A stretch of 64,000 bases of DNA from assembly GCF_030056665.1 (NCBI RefSeq), contig NZ_JASHIG010000035.1; one strand, written 5' to 3'. The notes beneath the pieces were generated by a model, which did no database searches, was not told the DNA's origin, and saw nothing but the letters and a program-made list of their open reading frames with translations. This DNA comes from Flectobacillus roseus (GTDB lineage: Bacteria > Bacteroidota > Bacteroidia > Cytophagales > Spirosomataceae). The position numbers were made by a program, and so were the translations under genes. Shown here piece by piece: positions 16,888 through 25,646 of the stretch; positions within the stretch are counted from its first letter, which is position 1, and each line of letters begins with the position of its first letter.

Positions 16888-18159
16888 TTAACGATGTCTA
16901 CCGCCACCACCGCCAAAACTTCTACCTCCACCAGAAAATCCTCCAGAACGGAATCCACCACCATAATTGCCTCCATAGCTAGGGCGACTACCTCCGTTGA
17001 AACTGCTACCTCTTGATGCGGTGAAGTGATTATTCATTGTACCTCCAAAGGTATTACCACGGTAATAATTTGGTCGACCAGCAACTACATTACGGTAATA
17101 ATTTCCGTAATGACGATACAAATTAGGGTAATTCATGTAATACCCGCCATTAAAGAACCAGTTTGAGAATCCGTAGGCAGGAAATAATCCGTAGCCCCAT
17201 CCTCCAAAACCGTAAGTCATACCAAAACTTCCCCAATAGGCTCCAGGATACCACAGTGCTGAGCCGTACCAATAAGGATACCCAAACCAATAGGAGTAAG
17301 GGTTGGCATAACCATAGCCATATCCACTACCATAAGCTATTTGACCATTAGGCAGAATATAACCATTACTTCTGGCAAAATCCTTAGCTGCTTGGTTCAA
17401 CTCTTGTTTGGCTTGTGGATTTTTGTCAAGCTCATGTTTGTAAGCTGCCAATTGTGCTTGATTTTGTACTACCAAACTGTCGTGTGTTGCAGCTAGCTCA
17501 TTTTTCAAACCGTTTTGATCTGAGATATACTTTTTGCCTAATTGTTGGGTAATGTCCAAATTGTCATTTAAGAATAGCATGACATCAGGATATTTTGCCA
17601 ATGTAGTAAAAGCAGATTGTGCAGTTGGATCAAGCGGTTGAATCGTTTTCTTGAAACTATCCTCGGCTTGTTGGTACAATTGATCTACTTTATTCAAATC
17701 ATCTTCGTGATGGCGATAGAGCTTCCATGCTGCGGTCGCAAGATTTTCATCTTTGTTGGGCAGTAAGCTTTCTATTTCATCACGGCTTTTTCCACTAGGG
17801 GCTGTGGCTAGTGTGTGTAACAGGTCAGGATAACGAGTTAGCTCATAAAACCAACCTTGTTTCTTTTGACTAAAGTCTTTAATAACGTTTTGAAATGAAT
17901 TTTGTGCTTGGTTATGTACATTTTGAATGTTGACTAACACGACAGGATATTGACTGGCTGTTAATACCGCTTCGCGCACATCAGCATCGTAGGATGCAAC
18001 AGTCTGTTGCATTCCTTTGAGGGTTTCTAATTGGTTGCTTTGACCAAACATATTGCTTTGAAACAAAGTCAAAATAAGAGCAGTAAAAGCAACAATTGAT
18101 TGACGGAAGCTCATTGCTCCAAATGCTTCCATTCCTCTGAAAAGCTTGTTAGTTTTCAT
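16888..18159 (-). CDS. Exported DUF3300-like protein with Tyr/Gly-rich tail
   Basis: The frame could start at 18228, but the Met at 18159 gives a conventional signal peptide (hydrophobic run SIVAFTALILTLF, then MFGQS) and is preferred. From 18159 the protein has 423 residues. The N-terminal half is alpha-helical, with repeated YP-containing segments (ASQYPVVLVNI, ELTRYPDLLHTLA, LAKYPDVMLFLND) that resemble the DUF3300 pattern known from proteobacteria. The C-terminal 150 residues are extremely rich in Tyr, Gly, Phe, Trp and Asn and finish in Gly/Arg/Ser repeats ending GGGGRHR. Low-complexity aromatic/glycine tails are typical of surface or matrix proteins. Function is unknown. Confidence 0.7.
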   Translation of the reverse strand: MKTNKLFRGMEAFGAMSFRQSIVAFTALILTLFQSNMFGQSNQLETLKGMQQTVASYDADVREAVLTASQYPVVLVNIQNVHNQAQNSFQNVIKDFSQKKQGWFYELTRYPDLLHTLATAPSGKSRDEIESLLPNKDENLATAAWKLYRHHEDDLNKVDQLYQQAEDSFKKTIQPLDPTAQSAFTTLAKYPDVMLFLNDNLDITQQLGKKYISDQNGLKNELAATHDSLVVQNQAQLAAYKHELDKNPQAKQELNQAAKDFARSNGYILPNGQIAYGSGYGYGYANPYSYWFGYPYWYGSALWYPGAYWGSFGMTYGFGGWGYGLFPAYGFSNWFFNGGYYMNYPNLYRHYGNYYRNVVAGRPNYYRGNTFGGTMNNHFTASRGSSFNGGSRPSYGGNYGGGFRSGGFSGGGRSFGGGGGRHR

Positions 18160-18277
18160 GGCTTTAAATACTATAATGATTAGAATAAGAAAATAGGACT
18201 TTCTGGAAACTGAAAAATCAGGATCCAAAAGGCTATTGTAGCAAAAAAATAAGGCTACAATGTATTAAACCAAGCAA

Positions 18278-18655
18278 TTAGAAAGGTAAATATTTCCACT
18301 CATGGAATAGCACGTAGAGGTGATTGATTTGACAATGACTAGTATTACAAGAATATTTCACTATTACCCAATGTTCGGGCAATAGAAGGGCTTTTAAACA
18401 TAAACTGAAATCTGGAATAAAACCCGAAGCAGAATTGAAGTCTGAAGTTTGCTCTGTTTCTGTCTCGTTGTCATCCGCCAATACAAATGATGGGCTCGTA
18501 TTTTTTACTACACCATTAGTACCAGAAATATATGTGGCTGCCACAAACGCTTTTCTTCCTGAATTGACGAATGAAGCAGATTTCATTCCCCAAGTCAAGC
18601 ATCCATAACCTAAGATTAGGATGAAGAAAAGCAATATGTGTTTTTTGCAGTTCAT
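18278..18655 (-). CDS. Hypothetical small exported protein
   Basis: A 125-residue frame with an N-terminal hydrophobic segment (residues 6-22, ILLFFILILGYGCLTWG) that could be a signal peptide or, with Cys19, a lipoprotein signal. The rest has an acidic stretch (DDNETETEQT, near residue 63) and three later cysteines. I recognise no family. It lies 119 bp or more upstream of the DUF3300-like gene on the same strand. Upstream is a small palindrome (CTCCG-CGT-CGGAG, 18685-18697). Codon use is not obviously wrong, but without homology the call is tentative. Confidence 0.5.
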   Translation of the reverse strand: MNCKKHILLFFILILGYGCLTWGMKSASFVNSGRKAFVAATYISGTNGVVKNTSPSFVLADDNETETEQTSDFNSASGFIPDFSLCLKALLLPEHWVIVKYSCNTSHCQINHLYVLFHEWKYLPF

Positions 18656-18684
18656 GACTTTCGTTGTGATTTTACTAATTAACG

Positions 18685-18868
18685 CTCCGCGTCGGAGTTT
18701 GTTATATTTCTAAGAACGTTTGAAAATGGAAAGGTTTAATTGGATTTTGGATTTGGGATATCGGATTTCAGATTTTTTTAATTTGAATTAGATAAACTTT
18801 GGATAATCAAAAAAACAAATTGACCATTTTACGAAAAATCCAAAATCAGCAATCCCAAATCCGAAATT
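18685..18868. repeat. Palindrome plus TTTCGGA-family inverted repeat
   Basis: CTCCG (18685-18689) and CGGAG (18693-18697) form a short GC hairpin. Beyond it, 18740-18778 contains GGGATATCGGATTTCAGAT and 18834-18868 contains the reverse-oriented partner with AATCCCAAATCCGAAATTG, ending just before the TPR gene stop. This is a second locus of the intergenic family also seen at 4.0, 37.5 and 41.2 kb. Confidence 0.7.
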
Positions 18869-18870
18869 GT

Positions 18871-19200
18871 TTACCATTCCTCTCGCTCATCTAAAAACAT
18901 TTGATAAGCTCCTTTTAGCTCTTTCAAGGCCTTTTCATTTTGGAGATTACCTGTTACCTCAATACCTTTTTGATAGGTCTGTTCAGCCAACTCAAATTCT
19001 TCCAAAGTAGTGTAAAGTGCGGCCGCATGATAATAAGTTGCCCAATAATTGGGGTGTTTTACTAATAATTCTTCAAATAATTGTCTTGCTGCCTGTAGGT
19101 CAAACTTCAATAACTCTGTAGCCAACGCATACGCATTGAAAGGGTCGTTGGGTTCTTCTTCATAAAAATTACGCAATTGTTCAAGGCGAAATTGGTTCAT
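18871..19200 (-). CDS. Tetratricopeptide-repeat protein
   Basis: A 109-residue, fully helical cytoplasmic protein with about two and a half TPR-like units: DPFNAYALATELLKFDLQAARQLFEELLVKHPNY, then WATYYHAAALYTTLEEFELAEQTYQKGIEVTG. The pattern of Gly/Ala/Tyr positions fits TPR helix pairs. No signal sequence or catalytic motif is present, so a protein-binding role is the only safe statement. It is divergent from etfB with 182 bp between starts. Confidence 0.75.
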   Translation of the reverse strand: MNQFRLEQLRNFYEEEPNDPFNAYALATELLKFDLQAARQLFEELLVKHPNYWATYYHAAALYTTLEEFELAEQTYQKGIEVTGNLQNEKALKELKGAYQMFLDEREEW

Positions 19201-19382
19201 CTTGTTCGAATTAAAAGGGTTTGTAAAAAACTTTTAAAAAAATATTATGCTTGCATACTATTTTTAAAACTTTTCGTTAATATTGCATCAGGATATTGTT
19301 CGAAAAGTTAAAAATATCCTCGGTATAGTGAAAAAATAAAACTGTACGATTAATCTACTGTAAACATAATATTTTAATTGTT

Positions 19383-20117
19383 ATGAAAATCTTAGTATGT
19401 ATTACCAATGTCCCTGATACCACCGCTAAAATCTCTTTTACCGATGGTGATACCAAGTTTAACAAAACGGGCGTACAATATATTTGCGGACCTTACGACG
19501 ATTATGCCTTGTCTCGTGCAGTCGAACTCAAAGAACAGCACGGCGGTACCGTAACAGTTTTGAACGTGGGTGAGGCTGAGTCTGAACAAGTAATTCGTAA
19601 ATGTTTGGCGATTGGTGCCGACGATGCTATTCGTGTAAACACCGAACCGACTGATTCGTATTTTGTTGCAGAACAAATTGCACATATTGCTTCTCAGGAA
19701 AACTATGATTTGATATTGATGGGTCGTGAGTCTATCGATTTCAATAGTGGTGTGGTGCATGGATTAGTAGGAGAGATGTTGGGAATTCCATCGCTTTCGC
19801 CAGTTATGAAATTGGAAATTGATGGTGGGGTTGCCAAAATGACTCGTGAAATTGAAGGTGGTAAAGAAGATATCGAAGCTTCATTGCCATTGGTTTTAGG
19901 TTGTCAAGAACCTATCGCTGAGTGGAAAATTCCTAATATGCGAGGTATTATGTCGGCTCGTACTAAACCGCTTAAGGTTGTAGAACCAGTAGGTGCAGGC
20001 TTGACTATTACTGAAAAGTACGCTCTTCCAGCGCCAAAAGGTGCAGTAAAAATGATTCCTGCAGAGGAGGCTGAAAAACTGATTGATTTGTTGAAAAACG
20101 AAGCTAAAGTTTTGTAA
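19383..20117 (+). CDS. etfB: Electron transfer flavoprotein beta subunit
   Basis: A 244-residue protein matching EtfB across its length: MKILVCITNVPDT at the start, the NKTGVQYICGPYDDYAL segment, and the adenine-nucleotide-binding region LILMGRESIDFNSGVVHGLVGEMLGIP. EtfAB carries electrons from acyl-CoA and related dehydrogenases to the ETF:quinone oxidoreductase. etfA begins 155 bp downstream on the same strand. The spacing is larger than usual within an operon but no terminator is visible between them, so co-transcription is likely. Confidence 0.93.
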   Translation: MKILVCITNVPDTTAKISFTDGDTKFNKTGVQYICGPYDDYALSRAVELKEQHGGTVTVLNVGEAESEQVIRKCLAIGADDAIRVNTEPTDSYFVAEQIAHIASQENYDLILMGRESIDFNSGVVHGLVGEMLGIPSLSPVMKLEIDGGVAKMTREIEGGKEDIEASLPLVLGCQEPIAEWKIPNMRGIMSARTKPLKVVEPVGAGLTITEKYALPAPKGAVKMIPAEEAEKLIDLLKNEAKVL

Positions 20118-20272
20118 GAATCTCAATCTATTATTTATCCAAAGTCTTTAACAGTGTAAAGTAAAAAGTGTTTAAAATCAGATAGTTATTTAGAGAATCA
20201 TGAAGTTCCTAATAACAGATATACGATTAACAGGTAACCACTTTTACGGATTAACACACAAACGATATTAAT

Positions 20273-21238
20273 ATGAGCGTTTTAGTTTTTGCCGAATTAG
20301 ATAACGGCTCAATCAAAAAATCATCATTAGAAGCCATATATTATGGCTCAGAAGTTGCCAAAGCAAAAGGTACTTCTACCACAGTACTTGCCATCGGTGA
20401 GTCAAATAGCGATGCTTTAGCTATTGCAGGTAAGTTTGGAGCAAATAAGGTATTATGGGCATCAGATGCTCGTTTAAATAGTGCCTCAATACAGGCCTAT
20501 TCAAGTGTACTGGCGGAGGCTGTGGGGGCTACTTCGGCGGAGTTTATAATCCTTGCAAAATCGTCGCTAGGGGATGCAGTTTCGGCACGTGTATCAGCTA
20601 AATTAAAAGCATCCATTGTGTCGAATGTGGTTGATTTACCAGATTTTTCTAACGGTGTCACGGTAAAAAGAAGTATTTACACAGGAAAAGCCTTTGCTTC
20701 AGTGGTATTGACAGCCGACAAAAAGGTGATTGCCATTAAGAAAAATGCTGTGAATGTGGTTGAGGGAGATGGTAGTGCATCGGTTGAAAATTTTGCGCCA
20801 GCCTTGAACGATACTGATTTTGCCGTAAAAGTAACGGGGACACATAAAGCCTCAGGACAAGTATCTTTGCCAGAGGCCGACTTGGTTGTATCTGCTGGTC
20901 GTGGATTGAAAGGTCCAGAAAATTGGGGAATTGTTGAGGATTTGGCCACTGCGCTTGGAGCGGCTACTGCTTGTTCAAAACCTGTTTCTGATTTGGATTG
21001 GCGTCCTCACCATGAACACGTTGGTCAAACGGGTATCAAGGTTTCGCCAAATTTATACATTGCTTGTGGTATTTCAGGTGCGATTCAACATTTGGCAGGT
21101 GTCAACTCTTCCAAAGTAATTGTTGTAATCAATAAAGATCCAGAGGCACCTTTCTTCAAAGCCGCTGATTACGGTATTGTAGGTGATGTATTTGATGTAT
21201 TGCCTCGTTTGACGAAGGCTATTCAAGCCTCTAAATAG
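20273..21238 (+). CDS. etfA: Electron transfer flavoprotein alpha subunit
   Basis: A 321-residue EtfA. The N-terminal domain begins MSVLVFAELDNGSIKKSS. The C-terminal FAD-binding domain includes SAGRGLKGPENWGIVEDLA, GQTGIKVSPNLYIACGISGAIQHLAG and INKDPEAPFFKAADYGIVGD, the standard signature. Together with EtfB it forms the soluble FAD/AMP heterodimer. A clear intrinsic terminator follows at 21294-21327, marking the end of the unit. Confidence 0.93.
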   Translation: MSVLVFAELDNGSIKKSSLEAIYYGSEVAKAKGTSTTVLAIGESNSDALAIAGKFGANKVLWASDARLNSASIQAYSSVLAEAVGATSAEFIILAKSSLGDAVSARVSAKLKASIVSNVVDLPDFSNGVTVKRSIYTGKAFASVVLTADKKVIAIKKNAVNVVEGDGSASVENFAPALNDTDFAVKVTGTHKASGQVSLPEADLVVSAGRGLKGPENWGIVEDLATALGAATACSKPVSDLDWRPHHEHVGQTGIKVSPNLYIACGISGAIQHLAGVNSSKVIVVINKDPEAPFFKAADYGIVGDVFDVLPRLTKAIQASK

Positions 21239-21293
21239 CAATATATACTTCGATATAGTTATTTTAAAACCAAAATTTCTTGCTATTATAAGG

Positions 21294-21327
21294 AAAGACC
21301 TATCTCAAGCTTGGGGTAGGTCTTTTT
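21294..21327 (+). terminator. Intrinsic terminator after etfA
   Basis: Stem AAAGACCTA (21294-21302) with TAGGTCTTT (21317-21325), running into a T tract. It lies 56 bp after the etfA stop. Confidence 0.85.
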
Positions 21328-21569
21328 TGTTGATTATCAGTATGAAATATAATTGATTATACGTATATTTCTACTACAGGAAAAAATCCTATTCTGAATT
21401 TAGCAAAACAAAGAGAAAGAAAACTTTTTTAAAATTAATCAGGTTTATATCTTTGTTATCAGCATAAATCCTACTGGTTATGACAAATTGACATAAAATG
21501 TCTGTTTGGCAAGGTTGTAGACAATGTTGGTAGGAATTCAACCGTTTATTCATTATAAGCTCTTACAAA
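21328..21569. other. AT-rich spacer before the nuclease gene
   Basis: Within the 331-bp gap between etfA and the next gene, nothing beyond the etfA terminator stands out. No small ORF or repeat could be supported. It presumably contains the promoter for the bifunctional-nuclease gene. Confidence 0.5.
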
Positions 21570-22160
21570 GTGGAGAAAATAAGACTAGAAATATTGGGAT
21601 TGTCGCCAAGTTCATCACAGACAGGTTCTTTTGCACTTGTACTAGGTGAAGAATATGGTCCTCGTCGCTTACCGATTATTATTGGAACTTTTGAGGCACA
21701 GGCAATTGCTATCGAAATAGAAAAAATTGAACCTAACCGACCAATGACTCATGATTTATTCAAATCTTTCGCAAAGTCATTTGGCTATTCCGTAACCGAA
21801 ATAACTATTACAGATATAAGAGAAGGTGTGTTTTTTGCCAAGATTCTTTGTACTGATGGACTGAAAAGTGTGACAATTGATGCTCGTCCTTCAGATGCAA
21901 TTGCTATCGGATTACGCTTTAATGTACCAATCTATACCACCGAACATGTCTTATCAGAAGCTGGAATCTCTGTAAACGAAACTTCTCATCATGAGGAGGA
22001 CGAAGAGGCGGTTGAAGAAGTTTCGCCGAAAAAGTCTTTTGGAGAAATGCTCAGGGATAATCCTGTAGAGGTACTCAACAAAATGCTTGAGGAAGCTATA
22101 GAAAGTGAAGATTATGAAAAGGCAGCTAAAATTAGAGACGAAATCGAACGTAGAAATTAG
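21570..22160 (+). CDS. Bifunctional nuclease (DUF151) with C-terminal UVR motif
   Basis: A 196-residue protein starting at a GTG codon; the sequence EKIRLEILGLSPSSSQTGSFALVLGE from the first residues matches the beginning of the DUF151/BFN domain, which fixes the start. The domain continues through RRLPIIIGTFEAQAIAIE and SVTIDARPSDAIAIGLRF to about residue 135. After an acidic linker, the last 35 residues (VEVLNKMLEEAIESEDYEKAAKIRDEIERR) form a UVR motif, known from UvrB/UvrC and McsA as a protein-interaction helix pair. This architecture is common in Bacteroidota. The plant relative BFN1 cuts DNA and RNA, but activity of the bacterial forms is less certain. Confidence 0.83.
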   Translation: MEKIRLEILGLSPSSSQTGSFALVLGEEYGPRRLPIIIGTFEAQAIAIEIEKIEPNRPMTHDLFKSFAKSFGYSVTEITITDIREGVFFAKILCTDGLKSVTIDARPSDAIAIGLRFNVPIYTTEHVLSEAGISVNETSHHEEDEEAVEEVSPKKSFGEMLRDNPVEVLNKMLEEAIESEDYEKAAKIRDEIERRN

Positions 22161-22176
22161 AGATTATAGCCCCAAG

Positions 22177-22206
22177 GCCGTTTGAGTTTATCAGACGGCT
22201 TTTTTG
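22177..22206 (+). terminator. Intrinsic terminator after the bifunctional nuclease
   Basis: GCCGTTTGA (from 22177) pairs with TCAGACGGC (22191-22199), followed by seven T. It separates this gene from ftsX. Confidence 0.85.
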
Positions 22207-22328
22207 TTAAAAAGCGTTAAATGTATATTATTGCAATGAAAAACAAGTAATTTTGTCTGGATATCAATAGAACTAACTGATTACTTGCGTAGCATTGAAG
22301 ATTATTCTCCAAATCGCACTGTAAAATC

Positions 22329-23213
22329 ATGCCAAAAGCTAAAAAACTAGGAAATACCCCTAACCTGATGGTAGTTGTAAGTTTAACAATTGCCTTGTTC
22401 TTGATTGGTCTTTGTGGACTCTTGACGCTCAACGCTCGTAAATTGGCAGAAGTGGTGCGTCAAAATGTAGAGGTGCAGGCTTATCTTGACAACGATTTGT
22501 CCAATGCCAAACTGGATTCGATTTACAAACAAATTGCTAAATATCCATTTGTCCTTTTTAAGGATAACTCAGCACAAATCAATTTTATCTCTAAAGATGC
22601 TGCGGCAAAGCAGTTCATTGAGGACTCAGGGGAGGATTTTCATAAGTTACTTGGTAAAAATAATAACCCATTGCTGAACTCTTATTCCATCAAAATCAAA
22701 GAGGAATATTTCAGTGAAAGCAGATTGAAAGAAATCAAAAAGTCTTTGGAGCGCATCCAAGGAATCAAAGAGGTGGGATACGTAGAAAATTTTGTGGATG
22801 AGGTCAACAAGAATATTTCTAAGATTTATCTCATTTTATCAGGTTTTGTATTGTTGCTGTTGGTAATCATCATCATGCTTGTCAATAATACCATCAAACT
22901 TGCACTATATTCACAGCGCTTCCTGATTCGTAGTATGCAACTGGTTGGAGCTACCGATTCATTTATCCGTAAACCATTTGTATCGAAAGGTGCTTTACAA
23001 GGTCTGATTAGCGGTTTTATTGCTAGCACTTTGTTGATTGTAACCCAACAATTGGCCGTGAATAAAGTCGATGGCTTGGTGATTTTACAAGAAATAGATA
23101 AGATGGTTTTGTTGATTCTTATCATTTTGATGATTGGCGTAATGGTGGGAGTAACAAGCACTTTCCGCTCAGTCGATAAGTATCTTAAATTATCGCTAGA
23201 TGACCTTTATTAA
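22329..23213 (+). CDS. ftsX: Cell-division permease FtsX
   Basis: A 294-residue FtsX-type membrane protein: an N-terminal helix (about residues 13-35), a periplasmic domain containing VEVQAYLDND and KDAAAKQFIEDSGEDF, and three C-terminal helices (about 167-190, 218-240, 255-280) with the FtsX/MacB permease pattern (LVNNTIKLALYSQRFLIRSMQLVGATDSFIRKPF). FtsX partners the ATPase FtsE to control peptidoglycan hydrolases at the septum; ftsE is not adjacent, as is common in Bacteroidota. The DUF3098 gene 87 bp downstream and uppP beyond it form a conserved neighbourhood. Confidence 0.87.
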   Translation: MPKAKKLGNTPNLMVVVSLTIALFLIGLCGLLTLNARKLAEVVRQNVEVQAYLDNDLSNAKLDSIYKQIAKYPFVLFKDNSAQINFISKDAAAKQFIEDSGEDFHKLLGKNNNPLLNSYSIKIKEEYFSESRLKEIKKSLERIQGIKEVGYVENFVDEVNKNISKIYLILSGFVLLLLVIIIMLVNNTIKLALYSQRFLIRSMQLVGATDSFIRKPFVSKGALQGLISGFIASTLLIVTQQLAVNKVDGLVILQEIDKMVLLILIILMIGVMVGVTSTFRSVDKYLKLSLDDLY

Positions 23214-23300
23214 GGAGTTTTGAAACTTATTTTAAGGGATAAATTATAAAAATGAACTATTAAGCCAACTTGGCTTTTATACCAATAAAATTCGAAAACT

Positions 23301-23504
23301 ATGTCAAATTCATCAAAATTACCATTTGGAAAAGCCAACTATACATTGATGTTGTTGGGTATTGTCGTTGTTCTTGCAGGATTCTTCATCATGAGTTTGG
23401 ATAAAGAAGAATTCGGTTTTGGTTTCCTAGGATTAACTCTTGGACCATTGGTAGTATTGGCAGGGTTTACAATCGAGTTTTTTGCTATTTTGAAAAAATC
23501 ATAG
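23301..23504 (+). CDS. DUF3098 two-helix membrane protein
   Basis: A 67-residue protein with two hydrophobic helices (LMLLGIVVVLAGFFIMSL and LGLTLGPLVVLAGFTIEFFAIL) joined by a short DKEEFGFGFLG turn. This is the DUF3098 family, found in Bacteroidota directly after ftsX. The position suggests a role with FtsX at the division site or in envelope maintenance, but no experiment is known to me. A long-stem terminator follows. Confidence 0.85.
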   Translation: MSNSSKLPFGKANYTLMLLGIVVVLAGFFIMSLDKEEFGFGFLGLTLGPLVVLAGFTIEFFAILKKS

Positions 23505-23550
23505 ACGAAAAGAAATATTCTAGGTGTAAATCATATTGATATTTACCGTT

Positions 23551-23606
23551 AAAAAACAAAAAGAGGAATTCTGTATATGAAAACAGGTTCTTCTTTTTGT
23601 TTTTTG
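23551..23606 (+). terminator. Long-stem terminator between DUF3098 gene and uppP
   Basis: The run AAAAAACAAAAAGAGGAA starting at 23551 pairs with TTCTTCTTTTTGTTTTTT (23588-23605) with one mismatch, ending in a T-rich arm. It makes uppP a separate unit. TATTTTTG at 23607-23614, just beyond, fits the Bacteroidota -7 pattern TAnnTTTG, though no matching -33 element is clear. Confidence 0.75.
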
Positions 23607-23654
23607 TATTTTTGACCATTAATATTTCCTACTTAAAAGATACTTAAACATTAT

Positions 23655-24458
23655 ATGTCTATTATTCAATCCATTATTCTAGCCATTATCGAAGGACTTA
23701 CCGAATTTTTACCTATTTCATCTACTGGACACATGGTTTTGACCAGCTCGATTCTTGGAATTGAGAATGATAAGTTCACCAAACTTTTTGAAATATGTAT
23801 TCAATTGGGAGCTATTTTGGCGGTTGTTGCCTTGTATTGGAAAAAGTTTTTTGACTTTTCTAAATGGCAATTTTATGTAAAATTGATGTTGGCGGTAGTA
23901 CCAGCCTTAATTTTTGGCAAATTATTCGATGATTTAATAGATGAACATTTAGGCAATCCAGCATTTATCGCAACGGTTTTATTGCTCGGAGGTATCATTT
24001 TACTATTTGTCGATAATTGGTTCAAAAAACCAATTTTTGACGAAGAAGCGGATATTACTAATATCACTGCCATCAAAATCGGGGCTTATCAGTGTTTGGC
24101 GATTATGTTCCCAGGCCTTAGTCGTAGTGCTGCCACTATTATTGGTGGGATGCAACAAAAATTGACTCGTAGCTTAGCAGCAGAATTCTCTTTCTTTTTA
24201 GCGGTTCCGACCATGGCAGCAGCTACTGGATACAAACTGTTGAAATTTATCAAAGAAGAAGGGGCTATCACTTCTGAGCAAGTAAAATTATTGGCTATTG
24301 GAAATGTAGTAGCATTTTTTGTGGCAGTATTAGCTATTAAATTCTTTATCAGTATTCTCAACAAATACGGTTTCAAGTACTTTGGTATTTACCGTATTAT
24401 TGTTGGCTTAACCATTTTAGGATTATTGGCAACAGGACATACGCTTAGTGTTGTCTAG
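23655..24458 (+). CDS. uppP: Undecaprenyl-diphosphatase
   Basis: A 267-residue polytopic membrane protein of the BacA/UppP family. The two catalytic motifs are plain: EGLTEFLPISSTGHMVL (residues 13-29; the acidic pair and the SSTGH element) and the PGLSRSAATIIGGM motif near residue 155. It removes one phosphate from undecaprenyl diphosphate, recycling the lipid carrier for peptidoglycan and O-antigen synthesis, and raises bacitracin tolerance. Typical length, about eight membrane helices. Its own promoter lies after the terminator at 23551. Confidence 0.94.
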   Translation: MSIIQSIILAIIEGLTEFLPISSTGHMVLTSSILGIENDKFTKLFEICIQLGAILAVVALYWKKFFDFSKWQFYVKLMLAVVPALIFGKLFDDLIDEHLGNPAFIATVLLLGGIILLFVDNWFKKPIFDEEADITNITAIKIGAYQCLAIMFPGLSRSAATIIGGMQQKLTRSLAAEFSFFLAVPTMAAATGYKLLKFIKEEGAITSEQVKLLAIGNVVAFFVAVLAIKFFISILNKYGFKYFGIYRIIVGLTILGLLATGHTLSVV

Positions 24459-24875
24459 ACCCAATGATGTGAAAAATCAAAATTCTGGAGTTATTTTTGT
24501 CATAAAAGTGTTTTTCAGTCATTATGATGGTTATGATATTCGTCATTAGCAATAAAAGTAAACATTTGATTGTATAAAATGAGAGGTAAGGTTTTAGAGT
24601 ATGTTTGAAAATTTTATTTGGCATTTGTTTGAAAAAACAAAATTTCCATTCGCCACTGCTTACTTTTCTTCACTAGGCGTGCCCGTCTAACACAAGAAAA
24701 GTAACCGCGCGGCGGCCGCAAAAGAAAGTCAAGAAATCCTAATCGGAGTGGCGACCCACCTCGCCTGCGGCTCAAACAGTAGGATTTCATTAAAATAAAT
24801 ACAAACTTTTAATGACTTTTAAAATTTAAACATGCTTTTAGCAAAACTATACTAACTCCAAGAAAATAAATTTTT
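24459..24875. repeat. Gene-free gap with GC-rich nested inverted-repeat island
   Basis: The 417-bp gap is AT-rich except for about 24645-24790, which is sharply GC-rich (GCGCGGCGGCCGC core at 24707-24719). It contains three perfect inverted pairs: CGCCACT (24651-24657) with AGTGGCG (24747-24753); TTACTTTTCTT (24660-24670) with AAGAAAAGTAA (24694-24704); GAAATCCTA (24733-24741) with TAGGATTTC (24780-24788). The reverse strand could encode GYFSCVRRARLVKKSKQW, a phrase I recall from many short hypothetical ORFs in diverse genomes, suggesting a widespread non-coding repeat rather than a gene. Confidence 0.7.
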
Positions 24876-25583
24876 ATGAATGAAAATCAACAAAATCAGC
24901 CTGTACAAGATCCTGGAGAGGTGTTGCTGATTGATAAACCGCTTACTTGGACATCTTTTGACGTAGTTAAAAAATTGAAGTATGCAGGTAATTTTAAGAA
25001 AATAGGTCACGCAGGTACATTAGATCCATTGGCAACAGGTTTGCTAATTCTATGTACAGGTAAAATGACCAAACAAATAGACAGTTTTCAAGCCCAAGAA
25101 AAGGAATATTCTGGAACACTAGTTTTAGGTAAAACCACACCTTCAATAGATTTAGAAACTGAATTTGATGGTGAATATCCTACCGAACATATTACCGAAA
25201 AAATCATGCAAAATGCTTTGGTACAATTGACGGGTCCAATATTGCAAATTCCACCGATTTATTCTGCGATTTCTGTTGGAGGTAAACGTTTGTACGAGTT
25301 GGCAAGAAAAGGAAAAACAGAAGAAGATATTGAAATCAAATCGAGAGAGGTCGAAATCAAGAAATTTGAAATTGATAGCTCAGAGTTCCCAACGATTCAT
25401 TTTCGAATTGTCTGCTCAAAGGGTACTTACATTCGCAGTTTGGTACGCGATTTTGGACTAGCTTGTCAGTCGGGCGCTTACATGAGTGCACTCCGTCGCG
25501 AGCGCATCGGAGAGTTTGAGGTCGCTAATGCCCTGACTGTTGAAGAATTTGTGAATCAAAGAGCGGTTGCTCCTGTAAAATAG
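24876..25583 (+). CDS. truB: tRNA pseudouridine(55) synthase
   Basis: A 235-residue TruB. The catalytic motif GHAGTLDPLATGLLILCTGK contains the nucleophilic Asp. DKPLTWTSFDVVKKLK near the start and the later VRCSKGTYIRSL-like segment (RIVCSKGTYIRSLVRDFG) are diagnostic. It isomerises U55 in the T loop of tRNAs. The PUA tail seen in E. coli TruB is mostly missing, which is normal for Bacteroidota. A terminator separates it from ribF. Confidence 0.94.
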   Translation: MNENQQNQPVQDPGEVLLIDKPLTWTSFDVVKKLKYAGNFKKIGHAGTLDPLATGLLILCTGKMTKQIDSFQAQEKEYSGTLVLGKTTPSIDLETEFDGEYPTEHITEKIMQNALVQLTGPILQIPPIYSAISVGGKRLYELARKGKTEEDIEIKSREVEIKKFEIDSSEFPTIHFRIVCSKGTYIRSLVRDFGLACQSGAYMSALRRERIGEFEVANALTVEEFVNQRAVAPVK

Positions 25584-25597
25584 CATATTATTGGATT

Positions 25598-25630
25598 TGT
25601 GGTGCGACTGTGTCGTACCACATTTTTTTT
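25598..25630 (+). terminator. Intrinsic terminator between truB and ribF
   Basis: TGTGGTGCGAC (25598-25608) pairs with GTCGTACCACA (25612-25622) through one G-T wobble, followed by eight T. ribF starts only 17 bp beyond, so read-through or a promoter inside the truB end is needed for ribF. Confidence 0.85.
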
Positions 25631-25646
25631 CGACTAACTTTGTGAT

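Noticed and set aside
24650..24760. Reverse-strand coding potential of the GC-rich island
   Set aside because: Dominated by interleaved inverted repeats and recalled as a non-coding repeat; not reported as a gene.
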